DNA of 64,000 nt, from assembly GCA_018780645.1 (NCBI GenBank), contig JADMJJ010000011.1:372001-436000 (forward strand). The letters are read 5' to 3'. The stretch is from Burkholderiaceae bacterium (GTDB lineage: Bacteria; Pseudomonadota; Gammaproteobacteria; Burkholderiales; Burkholderiaceae_C). A program made the translations under genes and the position numbers. Below, one piece after another: positions 1 to 8,645 of the stretch; within the stretch, counting starts at the first letter, position 1; each line of letters opens with the position of its first letter. A model generated the notes under the pieces. The model was not told the DNA's origin. It did no database searches and saw only the letters and a list, made by a program, of their open reading frames with translations.

Positions 1-308
1 ATGCGCACGCGGTCGCCATCCAGCCCGCGTATCACCGGGCGGTTGCTGTTGGGTCCGAAATAGCTGGACGACACACCGGGCTCCTCGGCCAGGGTCTCAC
101 CGAGGCTGCTGCCACGCTTGAGCAGCAGTTGCTCGCCGCTGAGCACGCTGGCCGGCGGACTCAGCTCGTTGTTGCGCAGTGGGTTGCCGGTGATCAGCAC
201 CGGCTTCAAGGTTGATACGGCGGCGGCGTCGCCGACCTGCGCCAGGGCGGGCACGCTCAACAGGCATGCCAGGCTCAGCAGGCTGAGGCGGGGAACAATA
301 TTCGTCAT
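1..308 (-). CDS. TonB-dependent outer-membrane receptor, N-terminal part (runs off the left edge)
   Basis: Outer-membrane receptor that would import a metal or metallophore using TonB energy. Only the first ~102 residues are inside the window. Reading the minus strand from the ATG at 308 gives a signal peptide (MTNIVPRLSLLSLACLLSVPALAQ) and then the start of a plug domain: PVLITGNPLRNNE, a stretch like GETLAEEPGVSSSYFGPNSN, and RPVIRGLDGDRVR. The PGVSSSYFGPNSNRPVIRG style is typical of ZnuD-like zinc receptors; this is family knowledge and the ligand is inferred. A GGAG ribosome-binding site lies just upstream. The gene is the last visible member of a minus-strand cluster with DUF2946, DUF3299 and an ABC exporter, which supports a metal role. 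The ORF track missed it because it is truncated. Confidence 0.8.
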   Translation of the reverse strand, partial: MTNIVPRLSLLSLACLLSVPALAQVGDAAAVSTLKPVLITGNPLRNNELSPPASVLSGEQLLLKRGSSLGETLAEEPGVSSSYFGPNSNRPVIRGLDGDRVR

Positions 309-383
309 GACAGTAACTCCATGGCGGCGGCCCGCGCGCAGCAATGTGCGCTCGCAGGGCCGCGGCCAACAAGAAAGGCAGCC

Positions 384-414
384 GACCCGGGGCCGGTGAG
401 CGGCCACCCGGGTC
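384..414 (-). terminator. Strong hairpin between the DUF2946 gene and the TonB receptor gene
   Basis: GACCCGG pairs with CCGGGTC, and inside it GGCCG pairs with CGGCC around a 5-base loop, giving a nearly continuous 12-bp stem. On the minus strand it is followed by a modestly T-rich stretch (TGCCTTTCTTGTT). It could be a partial terminator or an mRNA-stabilising structure that sets lower receptor expression. No Zur-like box was recognised here. Confidence 0.4.
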
Positions 415-438
415 AGAAAGGGATCAGCGGGGAAGTTG

Positions 439-816
439 TCAGCCCAGCGCGGGAGGTGCGCGGGCGGGGCTGCGCCAGAACGGCGCAGGATGGGCCGCGG
501 CCAGACGTATCAGCGTCTGCAGGCCCTGGGGCGTGGCGGCCCCGAACTCAAGGCTTTGGGCGGTCAACCCATCGCCATGGCACAGCTGGTCGAACAGCTG
601 GCACTGGATGCTGTGCTCGGCGTGGCCGGCAAAGTCACCGGAAGCTTGGACCGCCGCCTTCAGCACCAGCGACGCCGTGCCGACCTGGGCGTGGACGACC
701 CGGTGTGCCAGGCCCAGGCTCTGGCTGCCCAGCAGTACCGCGCACAGCAACAGCGCCCACAGCCACGAGGGCTGTGGGCGCTGCTGAGGGCTCAGGCGGC
801 TGGATGTCATCATCAA
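439..816 (-). CDS. DUF2946-type small membrane or secreted protein
   Basis: Protein of 125 residues with one hydrophobic segment near residues 17-35 (WLWALLLCAVLLGSQSLGLA). It continues with a His/Cys-containing part (HAEHSIQCQLFDQLCHGDGL) and an Ala/Pro-rich end (SPARAPPALG). This pattern matches DUF2946, a family usually found beside TonB receptors and copper or zinc genes; its biochemical role is not established. The start could be any of three consecutive ATG codons. It lies 11 bases after the DUF3299 gene and before the TonB receptor gene, in the same orientation, so it probably belongs to the same transcript. Metal binding by the His/Cys region is inference. Confidence 0.6.
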   Translation of the reverse strand: MMMTSSRLSPQQRPQPSWLWALLLCAVLLGSQSLGLAHRVVHAQVGTASLVLKAAVQASGDFAGHAEHSIQCQLFDQLCHGDGLTAQSLEFGAATPQGLQTLIRLAAAHPAPFWRSPARAPPALG

Positions 817-826
817 ACGGCGATCG

Positions 827-1321
827 TCACTCGGTCGCTTGCGCGTCGGTTACGCGATAGAACATGCCGTACGGGTCGGCCTGGAGCACCGCCATGCGGC
901 CCTCGACCACCACTGGCTCCAGCGTGTACTTGACCGGGTTCTTGGTCTTCACCTCGACCAGGCCTTCCGGGCCGGACGGCACGCAAAACGAGCAGCTGGT
1001 GGGCACCGAGGACAGCAGGAAGTGGCGTTGCTTGTCACCGGGCTCCAAGGGCAGCATGAAGCCCTGGATCTTCACCGTCTGGTTGTTCAGCGCCTGCAAG
1101 GGCTTGGGGAACTCGGGGATGAGCTTGTTCTTTTCGGCCTTGGTGGTGACTGAACTCAGCAATTGCCAGGAGACGATCCCTTCACGCTCCTGCAGCGGCT
1201 TGAACGGGCTGCGCGGGTCGTGGAAACCGGGGCCCTGGCCGACCGGCGCCTGGGCCTGAGCCGCCAACAGGCTGGCGCTTAACGCGGCGGCGAGGAGAAG
1301 TGGCTTCAGCTTGCAGATCAT
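827..1321 (-). CDS. DUF3299 secreted protein
   Basis: Protein of 164 residues with a clear signal peptide (LLLAAALSASLLAAQAQA). The mature part begins with a Pro-rich stretch, then SWQLLSSVTT, an oligonucleotide/oligosaccharide-fold-like core (QTVKIQGFMLPLEPG), and a CxxC pair in TSCSFCVPSGPEG. This is the DUF3299 signature. DUF3299 proteins sit with MacB-like permeases in zinc-responsive clusters such as Pseudomonas zrmABCD (family knowledge). Here the gene is directly downstream of the permease gene (24-base gap). It likely acts in the periplasm, perhaps binding or delivering the substrate of the exporter; that function is inference. The two close cysteines are plausible metal ligands. Confidence 0.75.
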   Translation of the reverse strand: MICKLKPLLLAAALSASLLAAQAQAPVGQGPGFHDPRSPFKPLQEREGIVSWQLLSSVTTKAEKNKLIPEFPKPLQALNNQTVKIQGFMLPLEPGDKQRHFLLSSVPTSCSFCVPSGPEGLVEVKTKNPVKYTLEPVVVEGRMAVLQADPYGMFYRVTDAQATE

Positions 1322-1345
1322 GATCGTTCCATTCCTTCAAAAAAC

Positions 1346-2545
1346 TCAGCGCGGCGTCTGCAACAACTGGGTGACGTCAAGCCGGAAGGCGGACCAGGCC
1401 GGCAAGGCCGCACCGAGCAGGGCCAGCAGCACGGCCAGCGCTGGCACGCTCCACTCCCAGACCGACCACCAGGCACCGGTGACCGCGATCGAGTGCTGTG
1501 CGGCCAGCAAGAGCCCCAGGCCATGGGTCAGGCCATGACCCAGTGCCAAACCTAGCACCGTCGCCAGAATGGCTAAGCATAGCGCCTCAGCGGCCACCAG
1601 ACCGGCCACCCGTGCGGGGGGCGCGCCGAGCATGCGCATCATTGCCAGATCGTTGCGGCGCTCACGCACCGCATGCAGCATGGCCACGAATACCGACAGC
1701 CCGGCCGCCAGCAGCAGCAGCACGCCAAAGCCCCGCAAGACCTCGGTGCCGGCACCGACCATGCGCAGGAGCCGCGCCGTCTCCAACGCCGGTGCGGCCG
1801 CCTGCAGGCCCGGCTGGGCGTTGACCCAACGCGGCAGCATCGCCGCGCCCAGTGGGCTGCGGTAGCTGACGAGGGCCATGGTGACTTCGCGTTCGGCGTC
1901 GTCATGATCCTCGTCATGTGCTTCGTCATGTTCATGGACGGCCCAGACCGACTCCAGTCCGGTCAGCACAAGGCGGTCCAGCACGGAGCCGCTACGCGCC
2001 AGCACACCGACGACCGTGTAGCGACGGTCTTCATGGGCATCGCCCTGCCCCGCCAGGCCATGAGAACCGGCGAACTGGGCACCGACGGCCAGGCCGCTGC
2101 GCTGGGCCACTTCGGCGCCAAGAACGGCCTCCAGCGGCGCCTGCCAGACGCGCCCGGCCGCCGGCTTCGCCTGATAGAGATCCAGATACTCGGGCGTGCT
2201 GCCGACGATGCGGTAGCCCTGCAGGCTGTCGCCCAGCGACAGCGGGATCGCCCGCGCCACCAGCGGCTGCTTGCGCAACAACTCCATGGTCGCCAGCGGG
2301 ATATTGCCGGTGGGCACGTCCAGATGGAACACGCCGGCCAGCATGATCTGCATCGGGCTGCCCTTGGCACCGACAACCAGATCGATGCCGGCCAGATCGC
2401 GCGTGACGGCCTGCTCGACCTGCTCGCTGACCAGGATCACGAAGCTGATCGCGCCCAGCCCCAAGCTCAGCAGCAGCAGATTCAGCGCCGCCGTCAAGGG
2501 CTGCGACCACAGGTAGCGCCAGGCCAGCGCGATCAAGCGACTCAT
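1346..2545 (-). CDS. FtsX/MacB-type ABC transporter permease with a His/Asp-rich loop
   Basis: Permease of 399 residues with a first membrane helix near residues 16-38, a long periplasmic domain, and three C-terminal helices between about 270 and 390, the usual FtsX/MacB topology. Within the periplasmic domain, near residues 206-222, is an acidic and histidine-rich run (HEHDEAHDEDHDD) that looks like a metal-binding loop. The start codon overlaps the stop of the upstream ATPase gene (ATGA), so the two are translationally coupled. Together with DUF3299 and the TonB receptor, the set resembles zinc-responsive zrm-like clusters. Such MacB-like complexes move substrates within or out of the periplasm; the actual substrate is unknown. 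Confidence 0.85.
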   Translation of the reverse strand: MSRLIALAWRYLWSQPLTAALNLLLLSLGLGAISFVILVSEQVEQAVTRDLAGIDLVVGAKGSPMQIMLAGVFHLDVPTGNIPLATMELLRKQPLVARAIPLSLGDSLQGYRIVGSTPEYLDLYQAKPAAGRVWQAPLEAVLGAEVAQRSGLAVGAQFAGSHGLAGQGDAHEDRRYTVVGVLARSGSVLDRLVLTGLESVWAVHEHDEAHDEDHDDAEREVTMALVSYRSPLGAAMLPRWVNAQPGLQAAAPALETARLLRMVGAGTEVLRGFGVLLLLAAGLSVFVAMLHAVRERRNDLAMMRMLGAPPARVAGLVAAEALCLAILATVLGLALGHGLTHGLGLLLAAQHSIAVTGAWWSVWEWSVPALAVLLALLGAALPAWSAFRLDVTQLLQTPR

Positions 2546-3189
2546 GTCGGCGCCTTGTTCAACTGGAGCAACTGCGCGCCGGGCAGCGCCTGGCTCACCC
2601 GCGCGTCGTGAGTGGCCAGCACCAGCGTGGCCCGGCTCAGCGCAGCGAGCTCGGTCAGCAGCCGCAGCGCCTCGGCTGCTGCCTCGTCGTCCAGGCTGGC
2701 CGTGGGTTCATCGGCCAGCAACAGGCTGGGGCCGCGCAGCACCGCCCGCGCCAGCGCCACCCGCTGCGCTTGGCCGACGCTGAGCTGATGCGGGCGGCGA
2801 GCGGCCAGGCCCTGCAGGCCCAGGCGCTCAAGCAGCTCGGCGATGCGAGCGGGCTGCACCGACTCACCGGCACAGACGTACGGCAAGGCCAGGTTGTCGG
2901 CCACGCTCAGGGCCGCGCTCAGATGCAGGCGCTGCGGCACAAAGCCCAGATGGGCACCGCGCCAGGCATCGCGCTGGCGTGGCGACATCGCGCCCACATC
3001 GACCCCGCCGACCCGCACCTGGCCGGCCGTCGGCGTCAACAGGCCCGCCATCAAGGCCAGCAGGGTGGACTTGCCCGCGCCCGAGGAGCCGCGCACCAAC
3101 AGCGTGCTGCCGGCCGGGGCGCTCAGATCGGCAAAGCTCAGTCGGGGTCCGTCGCGGTAGTGGTAGTGCAGATCCAGCAGTTCGATCAC
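2542..3189 (-). CDS. ABC transporter ATP-binding protein (LolD/MacB type)
   Basis: ATPase of 215 residues that powers the neighbouring FtsX-type permease. Walker A is GSSGAGKST (residues 34-42), the signature is LSVGQAQRVALARA, Walker B is LLLADEPTASLD, and the H-loop is ATHD. The signature has SVGQ in place of the usual SGGQ. Size and motifs fit the LolD/MacB/FtsE class. The stop overlaps the permease start by four bases. The upstream gene msrA ends only three bases before this start, so transcription may be shared with msrA, which is unusual for such clusters. Confidence 0.9.
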   Translation of the reverse strand: MIELLDLHYHYRDGPRLSFADLSAPAGSTLLVRGSSGAGKSTLLALMAGLLTPTAGQVRVGGVDVGAMSPRQRDAWRGAHLGFVPQRLHLSAALSVADNLALPYVCAGESVQPARIAELLERLGLQGLAARRPHQLSVGQAQRVALARAVLRGPSLLLADEPTASLDDEAAAEALRLLTELAALSRATLVLATHDARVSQALPGAQLLQLNKAPT

Positions 3190-3192
3190 GTC

Positions 3193-3738
3193 TCAGCCCT
3201 TGCGCAGATGAGCCTTGAAGGTCTTGCGGAATTTCTCGACCTTGGGCGCGACAACGAAGGCGCAATAGCCCTGCTCCGGATGCTGGGCAAAGTAGTGCTG
3301 GTGGTAGGCCTCGGCCGGCCAGTAGTTGGCCTCGGCCTGCAGCTCGGTCACGACCTTGCCGCCATGGGCTTCCTGGGCCTCGGCCAGCACCTCGCGGGCC
3401 ACCGCCTCCTGCTCCGCGCTGTGGAAGTAGATGCCCGAGCGGTACTGCGTGCCCACGTCATTGCCCTGGCGGTTCAAGGTGGTCGGGTCATGAATGTTGA
3501 AAAAGATCTCCAGCACCGCGCGCAGAGGGATCTGGGCCGGGTCAAAACGCACCCGCACCACCTCGACGTGGCCGGTATGGCCCGAACACACCTGCTCGTA
3601 GTTTGGCTGGACCACATGACCATTGCAGTAGCCGGACTCGACACCCAGCACACCCTGCACCTGCTCGTAGACGGCCTCGGTGCACCAGAAGCAGCCTCCA
3701 CCGAGGGTGATGGTGTCGGTGGCTTGCGTGTCGCTCAT
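3193..3738 (-). CDS. msrA: Peptide-methionine (S)-S-oxide reductase
   Basis: Reduces methionine S-sulfoxide in proteins and repairs oxidative damage. The catalytic motif GCFWC is at residues 15-19 with the nucleophilic cysteine at 16. Other hallmarks are GYCNGHV, the GHTGHVEVVRV segment, and LEIFFNIHDPT. The ORF track extends 50 residues further upstream, but the ATG at 3738 gives the normal family length (181 residues) and is preceded by an AAGGAG ribosome-binding site, so that start is preferred. It lies between the AsmA-like gene and the metal-type ABC cluster, all on the minus strand. A C-terminal recycling cysteine may be the one in QGYCAFVVAPK. Confidence 0.95.
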   Translation of the reverse strand: MSDTQATDTITLGGGCFWCTEAVYEQVQGVLGVESGYCNGHVVQPNYEQVCSGHTGHVEVVRVRFDPAQIPLRAVLEIFFNIHDPTTLNRQGNDVGTQYRSGIYFHSAEQEAVAREVLAEAQEAHGGKVVTELQAEANYWPAEAYHQHYFAQHPEQGYCAFVVAPKVEKFRKTFKAHLRKG

Positions 3739-3790
3739 GGCTGCATCTCCTTGCAATTGTTCAGGCGGCAGCATAGCGATGTCTTGTTGC

Positions 3791-6700
3791 TCAATGTTTC
3801 TCCAGCGACAAGACCACACGGGGCGTCCAGTTGGCGTCGTCCTCGGCCGCGGCGCGCAGCGTGGGCGCGGCCAGGAACAGGCGCGCATTGGGCAGGCCGC
3901 TGGCGATCAAGGCATCACGCACCGCCACGCCGCGCGCCAGCGCCAGCGCACGGGCCGACTCGGCCGTGACGAGATGGCGGGCCTTCAGCATCGCTTCCGT
4001 TTCCGGCAGCGGCAGGTCTTTCAGCAGGCCGACCAGATTGCGCGGCCGGCCGGGGATGTCGCTGTTCTTGTAGAGCACCCGCAGCAGCCGTTCGCGGTCG
4101 CCCGGCGTCAGGCTCGGCTCCTGCTGCGCCGCCGCCGCTCCGGCCGCAGTCTGAGCGCGCTGCAGCTCACGCCGGCGCTCGGCGAGCAGGCGTTGCTCCA
4201 GGTCAGCCGCCTGGATCGCATCACGCTCGGACTGCGGATCGGCCGCGCCGGTCACCGTCATGCTCAGGCCGGGCCGGTCCTGCAGGGCCTTGGCGACCTT
4301 GGCCAGGGTCGCCTGTCCCTGCTCGCTCAGCACCGCGCTGCCCGGCAGGAACTCGGCATAGCTCAGGTCCGGCCCACCGCCGCCCATCAGCAGCGAGAAC
4401 GGCGATGTCAGCGCCTTGCCCAGCAGATTCAGTATCAGCTTGAGGACAATGCCGCTGACGCTGAACTGCGGGTCGTTGACCGAGCCGCTGACCGGCAGGC
4501 GCACGTCGATCACCCCGCTCGAGTCCTTCAGCAATGCCACCGCCAGCAAGACGGGCAGCTTGGTCGCCTCGGGGCTGTCCACCCGCTCGCCAAAGGTCAG
4601 CTGGTTCAGTATCACCTGGTTGCTGGCCTCCAGCTTGCCATCGGCCTGGATGCGGTAGTTCAGGTCCATGGACAGCTTGCCGCGCTCGATCGCATAGCCG
4701 GCGTACTTGGCCGCGTAGGGTGTCAGCGGCGCCAGTTCCAGATCGCTGGCCTTGGCGGCGATGTCCAGCATCAGCGGCTGGGCGCTGGGGTTGAGGCGGC
4801 CGCTGACCTCCAGCGCGGCCGTGCCAGCCACCGTGCCACGCAGCTCCAACGCCGCCATCTCGGTGCTGTCCGAGCGGAAGGCCCCGAGGCTGCCCTGCAG
4901 ATTGGTGATGTCGGCGCGGTAGTTGGGCCGCACGAACTGGTCGCTGAAGTCCACCCGGCCCTTCAGCAGCTTGGTGCTGGCCACACTCAAGAGCAGTGCC
5001 GGCGTTGCTGCCGCCGCCGGTTCACTGGCGGCCTGGGCCACGGGGGCCGCTTCGTGCACCACCCTGACCTCGCCCAGATTGAAGCGTCCCTGCTCGCTGA
5101 CGGCCAGCCGGGCAAAGAAGTCGCTGAGGCTCAGCTCGGCAATGTCTAGCCTGGGCGCCGCACCGGGCAGCAGCGCGAGCTTCAAGCCCTTCAGATTAAG
5201 CGCCTGCCAGCTCAAGAGGTCTTCTCCTGTGTGGCGCTGGCTCAGCTTCAGGTCAGCGACCAGCACATCACCCTCGGCGCTGGCCTGCAGGCCCTGGCCC
5301 GCAGCCAAGCTGACGGCAAAGTCGCCGCGGTAACCGAGATCGCCATGCTGCAGACTCAGGAGCAACTCCCGCTCAAGATAGCCGTCAAGCCCCTGAATCG
5401 GCAGACGATCCAGGCGCAGGCTGCCCTTGGCGGCCAACGGCTGCAGGCCCAGGCTGCCGCGCCAGTCCAGACTGCCCGTGTCCGAAGCTGCGGCGGTGGC
5501 CTGGCCGGGCCGCAAGGCGCCCAGCCGGGCCTGCAGGCGCAGCGGCGCCATCGCGCCGGCCTTGCCGCCGATGTTCAGGTCCTGCAGCTCCAGGCGCAGA
5601 CCGTCCACCAGATAGCGCACCGGCACATCGTCGACGCCATCGCCGGCCTGCGCGTCGCTAAAGGCCAGGCGGCCGTCCTCGACACGCAACGTTGTCAGCT
5701 GCACGGCCCAGGGGGCGGAGGCCGGGGCCGAAGTTGCGGTTGATGCCGCTGAGGCCGGTGGCGCCGCCGCCCAGCGCTCGACATTCCAGCCGCCGCTGCC
5801 GGCCCGCTCCAGGCGCGCGCTGGGCGACTTCAGGCTCAGTGCACCGATCTGCAGTTGGCGCGTGGCCAGATCCACATGCGTGTCGACCAGTTCCAGGCGC
5901 TTCAGGCCCAGGGCCGGCGCCGTGCCATCCAGGGCCTGGAAGTTGTCGAGGTTGGCCCGCTGGATCTCCAGGCCCAGCTTGGCCTCGCCGCCGGCAGCTT
6001 GCATCCAGCTCACGCGCGCTTGCACGCCCAACTGGCCCTGCAGCTTCAGTGGCGTGGCCTGTTGCAGATAGGGTGCGAGCCAGGCCAGTTGCAGGCCCTG
6101 CAGCTGCGCCTCGATCTGTGCACTGGCGGGCCTGATCTGGCCTTGGGCCTTGAACTCAGCGGCGGCGGCAGCGGCTTTGGCGGCCGAGGCCAGCCGCCCC
6201 GACAGCTGCAGGTCGGCCTCGGCAGCCAGCGGATAGGCCAGGCCCTTCAGCTCCAGCGCCAGCTCATCCACGTTCAGCGCCGCCCCCGGTCCACCGGCTT
6301 GGTCGCGCCAGTGCAGCGCGCCCTGCTGCAGGGCGAAACGGTCCAGGCTCAGCTGCCAGCCGGGCGCGGCCTTGTCGGCGGGAGGAGCAGCGGTCGCCTG
6401 AGCACCGACACCCGGCAGCTTCAAGCCACCCGAGCGCATCCGCAGCAGGCTCATTCTGGGCGCCTCCCACTGCAGCTCGCCGAACCGGGCCAGTTGGCGC
6501 AACGGTTGCAGGTCCTTGAGGCTCAGATTCAGCCGCTTCCATTCCAGCCAGGGCTGGTCATCGGCATGGGCCAGGGCCCAGTCGCTCAACTGCAGCCGGC
6601 CGCGCAGGCTGATCTGCGGTGCGGCCTTGTCTGCCTGGGCAAAGTCCAGTTCCAGATCGGTCGTCACGTGGCCCTGCAGCAGCTTGACCGGCAGGCCCTT

Positions 6701-7417
6701 GGGCAGATAGCCGAGATAGGGCCGCAGGTCGAGCGCGTCCAGATGCAGTTTCAGACTCGTTTCCTTGCGCTGATCAAAGGGCGTGGCAATCGCACCCGAG
6801 TCAAAGGCCACGCCATTGAGCACACCGGCCAGCCGTGGCTGGACCTTGACCTTGATGTGCGTGTCGAGATTCGACAGGAATGGCAGATCCAGCTTGAGCT
6901 GGCCGAGTTCGTGGGTCCGGCCTGCCGGCCGGTCGTCGAGCAGCAGCCTGCCGTCGCGCAGTTGCAGGTTGTAGAGCGCAAACTGCGCGGGTCTGTCATC
7001 GGGCCCGGGCGGCGGGCCGGCTTGCAGGCGCTGCAGCAGGTCGTCGATGCTGTAGTGGCCTACGGCCGTGCGCGCCAGGCGCAACAGCGGCTGGTCCAGG
7101 GTCAGCGCATCAATCACCGGCGCGCGGTGCCAGAGGCTGGACAGCGACAGATTGGCCGCGAGGCGTTCAACTTCCAGCAGCGGCGCATCGCCGGGCGCGG
7201 CGCCCGCCACCTGCAGGCCGCGCAGGGTCAACTCCATGCGCCAGGGCTTGAAGTCCAGTTGCTGCACCGTGACCGAGCGTCCCAGGCTTTGCGTCGCCAG
7301 CGGCACGATCTGTTGCCGAATCAGCCAGGGCAGCAGCCAGATGCTGGACAGGGCCAACAAAAACAGCACCACCAGGGCGGCCGCCCCGGCCTTCCAAGCA
7401 CCACGCCAAATTCGCAA
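3791..7417 (-). CDS. AsmA-like DUF748 envelope protein
   Basis: Very large protein of 1208 residues with one N-terminal membrane anchor (residues ~12-34) and a long periplasmic part. It starts like DUF748 proteins (LATQSLGRSVTVQQLDFKPW, then LTLRGLQV) and has many beta-rich repeats such as LQGHVTTDLELDF. Near the C-terminus are the AsmA/DUF748 elements SGSVNDPQFSVSGIVLK and LSYAEFLPGSAVLSEQGQ, the latter similar to an OmpA-like start. AsmA/YhdP-type proteins are thought to form hydrophobic grooves that carry phospholipid between membranes (family knowledge). A role in outer-membrane homeostasis is therefore inferred. It ends 52 bases before msrA and is divergent from the ydcF-like gene. Confidence 0.85.
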   Translation of the reverse strand: MRIWRGAWKAGAAALVVLFLLALSSIWLLPWLIRQQIVPLATQSLGRSVTVQQLDFKPWRMELTLRGLQVAGAAPGDAPLLEVERLAANLSLSSLWHRAPVIDALTLDQPLLRLARTAVGHYSIDDLLQRLQAGPPPGPDDRPAQFALYNLQLRDGRLLLDDRPAGRTHELGQLKLDLPFLSNLDTHIKVKVQPRLAGVLNGVAFDSGAIATPFDQRKETSLKLHLDALDLRPYLGYLPKGLPVKLLQGHVTTDLELDFAQADKAAPQISLRGRLQLSDWALAHADDQPWLEWKRLNLSLKDLQPLRQLARFGELQWEAPRMSLLRMRSGGLKLPGVGAQATAAPPADKAAPGWQLSLDRFALQQGALHWRDQAGGPGAALNVDELALELKGLAYPLAAEADLQLSGRLASAAKAAAAAAEFKAQGQIRPASAQIEAQLQGLQLAWLAPYLQQATPLKLQGQLGVQARVSWMQAAGGEAKLGLEIQRANLDNFQALDGTAPALGLKRLELVDTHVDLATRQLQIGALSLKSPSARLERAGSGGWNVERWAAAPPASAASTATSAPASAPWAVQLTTLRVEDGRLAFSDAQAGDGVDDVPVRYLVDGLRLELQDLNIGGKAGAMAPLRLQARLGALRPGQATAAASDTGSLDWRGSLGLQPLAAKGSLRLDRLPIQGLDGYLERELLLSLQHGDLGYRGDFAVSLAAGQGLQASAEGDVLVADLKLSQRHTGEDLLSWQALNLKGLKLALLPGAAPRLDIAELSLSDFFARLAVSEQGRFNLGEVRVVHEAAPVAQAASEPAAAATPALLLSVASTKLLKGRVDFSDQFVRPNYRADITNLQGSLGAFRSDSTEMAALELRGTVAGTAALEVSGRLNPSAQPLMLDIAAKASDLELAPLTPYAAKYAGYAIERGKLSMDLNYRIQADGKLEASNQVILNQLTFGERVDSPEATKLPVLLAVALLKDSSGVIDVRLPVSGSVNDPQFSVSGIVLKLILNLLGKALTSPFSLLMGGGGPDLSYAEFLPGSAVLSEQGQATLAKVAKALQDRPGLSMTVTGAADPQSERDAIQAADLEQRLLAERRRELQRAQTAAGAAAAQQEPSLTPGDRERLLRVLYKNSDIPGRPRNLVGLLKDLPLPETEAMLKARHLVTAESARALALARGVAVRDALIASGLPNARLFLAAPTLRAAAEDDANWTPRVVLSLEKH

Positions 7418-7633
7418 AACGGCTCCAAGCTGAGAACAGACCCGAAACTGTACCGCGGCGGCAGACGGCCGGACGTCCCGCCATCAAGTGCACGAAAGCT
7501 GCAACAAAAGTAAGCAACCGTGCCTCCCCGGCCCGGCTTGCCCGCTCGCGCCGGCTACATCCTGATGCAGTGCCCGATGACCGGCACGTGACAATCGAAT
7601 CGTCCCTCCCACCACCGGTCCGCACCACCGCCA

Positions 7634-8446
7634 ATGAATGCCCTGCTCGAAGCGCTCGCACTGCAATCCCTGAAGCCCTTCATCACCGCGCTGCTGATGC
7701 CTCCGGTCCCGTTCCTGATCTTGCTGTCGCTGGCCGCGCTGATGCTATGGCGCAAGCATGCCGCCGGCTGGCTGCTGGTGCTGTTCAGTGCGACGGGACT
7801 GTGGTTGAGCCAGAGCGAGGCCGCCGGCCAGGGGCTGGCTCGGGTGCTGCTGCGATCACAGCCGGCATTGGACGTGGACGCACTCTCCGCCCTGGCCAAG
7901 GACCCGCAAACGCGAAAGTCCGTCAGCATCGCCGTGCTGGGCGCCGGCATCGAGCCCTATGCACCCGAGTACGGCGTGGCCAATCTGAGCTCACACTCGC
8001 TGGAACGCCTGCGCTACGGCCTGTGGCTGGGCAAGCGGCTGGGTGTGCCCGTGGGCTTCTCCGGCGGGCACTCCCAAGGAGCCAGCGACGACGACACCCC
8101 CGAGGCCCTGGTGGCCCAGCGCATCGCCAGCCAGGAGTTCGGCCGCAACCTGCAGTGGGTCGACCCCTACGCCAAGGACACTCATGAGAACGCGCTTCGC
8201 AGCCTGCTGCTGCTGCGCGAGACCGGCGTGCGCAAGGTGATAGTCGTCACACACGGCTGGCATATGCCACGGGCACTGAAGGCCTTCCAGGCGCTGGCCG
8301 GCAGCGAGATCGAGATTGTTGCCGCGCCCATGGGCATGGGCGTCTCGGCCAAGGTCAGCAGCCAGCGCTGGTTGCCCTCGGCCCAGGGCGGCCAGACGGT
8401 GCGCCTGGTGCTCAAGGAATGGATGGGGGCGCTGTCAGGAGCCTGA
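7634..8446 (+). CDS. YdcF/ElyC family membrane protein (DUF218)
   Basis: Protein of 270 residues with two N-terminal membrane helices (about residues 15-37 and 42-62) followed by a DUF218 domain. Seen motifs are VLGAGIEPYAPEY, VGFSGGHSQG, DTHENALRSLLLL and VVTHGWHMPRALKAF. These match the conserved acidic and histidine positions of YdcF/SanA/ElyC proteins. ElyC acts in envelope biogenesis, affecting undecaprenyl-phosphate carrier use in E. coli; assigning that exact job here is inference. No strong ribosome-binding site precedes the ATG. The gene is divergent from the AsmA-like gene across a 216-base gap in which nothing else was recognised, and convergent with ubiD. Confidence 0.85.
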   Translation: MNALLEALALQSLKPFITALLMPPVPFLILLSLAALMLWRKHAAGWLLVLFSATGLWLSQSEAAGQGLARVLLRSQPALDVDALSALAKDPQTRKSVSIAVLGAGIEPYAPEYGVANLSSHSLERLRYGLWLGKRLGVPVGFSGGHSQGASDDDTPEALVAQRIASQEFGRNLQWVDPYAKDTHENALRSLLLLRETGVRKVIVVTHGWHMPRALKAFQALAGSEIEIVAAPMGMGVSAKVSSQRWLPSAQGGQTVRLVLKEWMGALSGA

Positions 8447-8449
8447 TTG

Positions 8450-8532
8450 GCCCCAAATCTGCAGCCCATAAACGACGAACCCCTCTCGACCGAAGTCGGG
8501 AGGGGTTGGACGGCTTACGCCGTCTTTGGGGC
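8450..8532. terminator. Three-way junction of hairpins between the convergent ydcF-like and ubiD genes
   Basis: A 13-bp stem (8478-8507, AACCCCTCTCGAC with its complement) closes a CGAA loop on the plus strand, which reads UUCG on the minus strand. A 6-bp hairpin GACGGC/GCCGTC (8509-8524) follows. Both are enclosed by GCCCCAAA (8450-8457) pairing with TTTGGGGC (8525-8532). The C(UUCG)G loop on the minus strand suggests a terminator for ubiD or for a small RNA made from its 3' region. Two further small hairpins lie between this element and the ubiD stop: CGCAG/CTGCG and CCTGC/GCAGG. Confidence 0.55.
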
Positions 8533-8645
8533 TCCAGGTCATTGCCCTGGGGCTCCTGCCGCGCAGAGACTGCGCCAGCGGATAGGCCTGCATCGCAGGT
8601 AGTGGAAGACTAGGCGAGCGAACTCCCGGCTTCAAGCCAGAACGG

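Noticed and set aside
309-438. Cobalamin riboswitch or Zur box before the TonB receptor gene
   Set aside because: No B12-box or Zur-like palindrome could be read; only a GC-rich hairpin is present.
2608-3969. 453-residue plus-strand ORF across the ABC ATPase and msrA genes
   Set aside because: Antisense shadow; the minus-strand frames carry intact Walker and GCFWC motifs.
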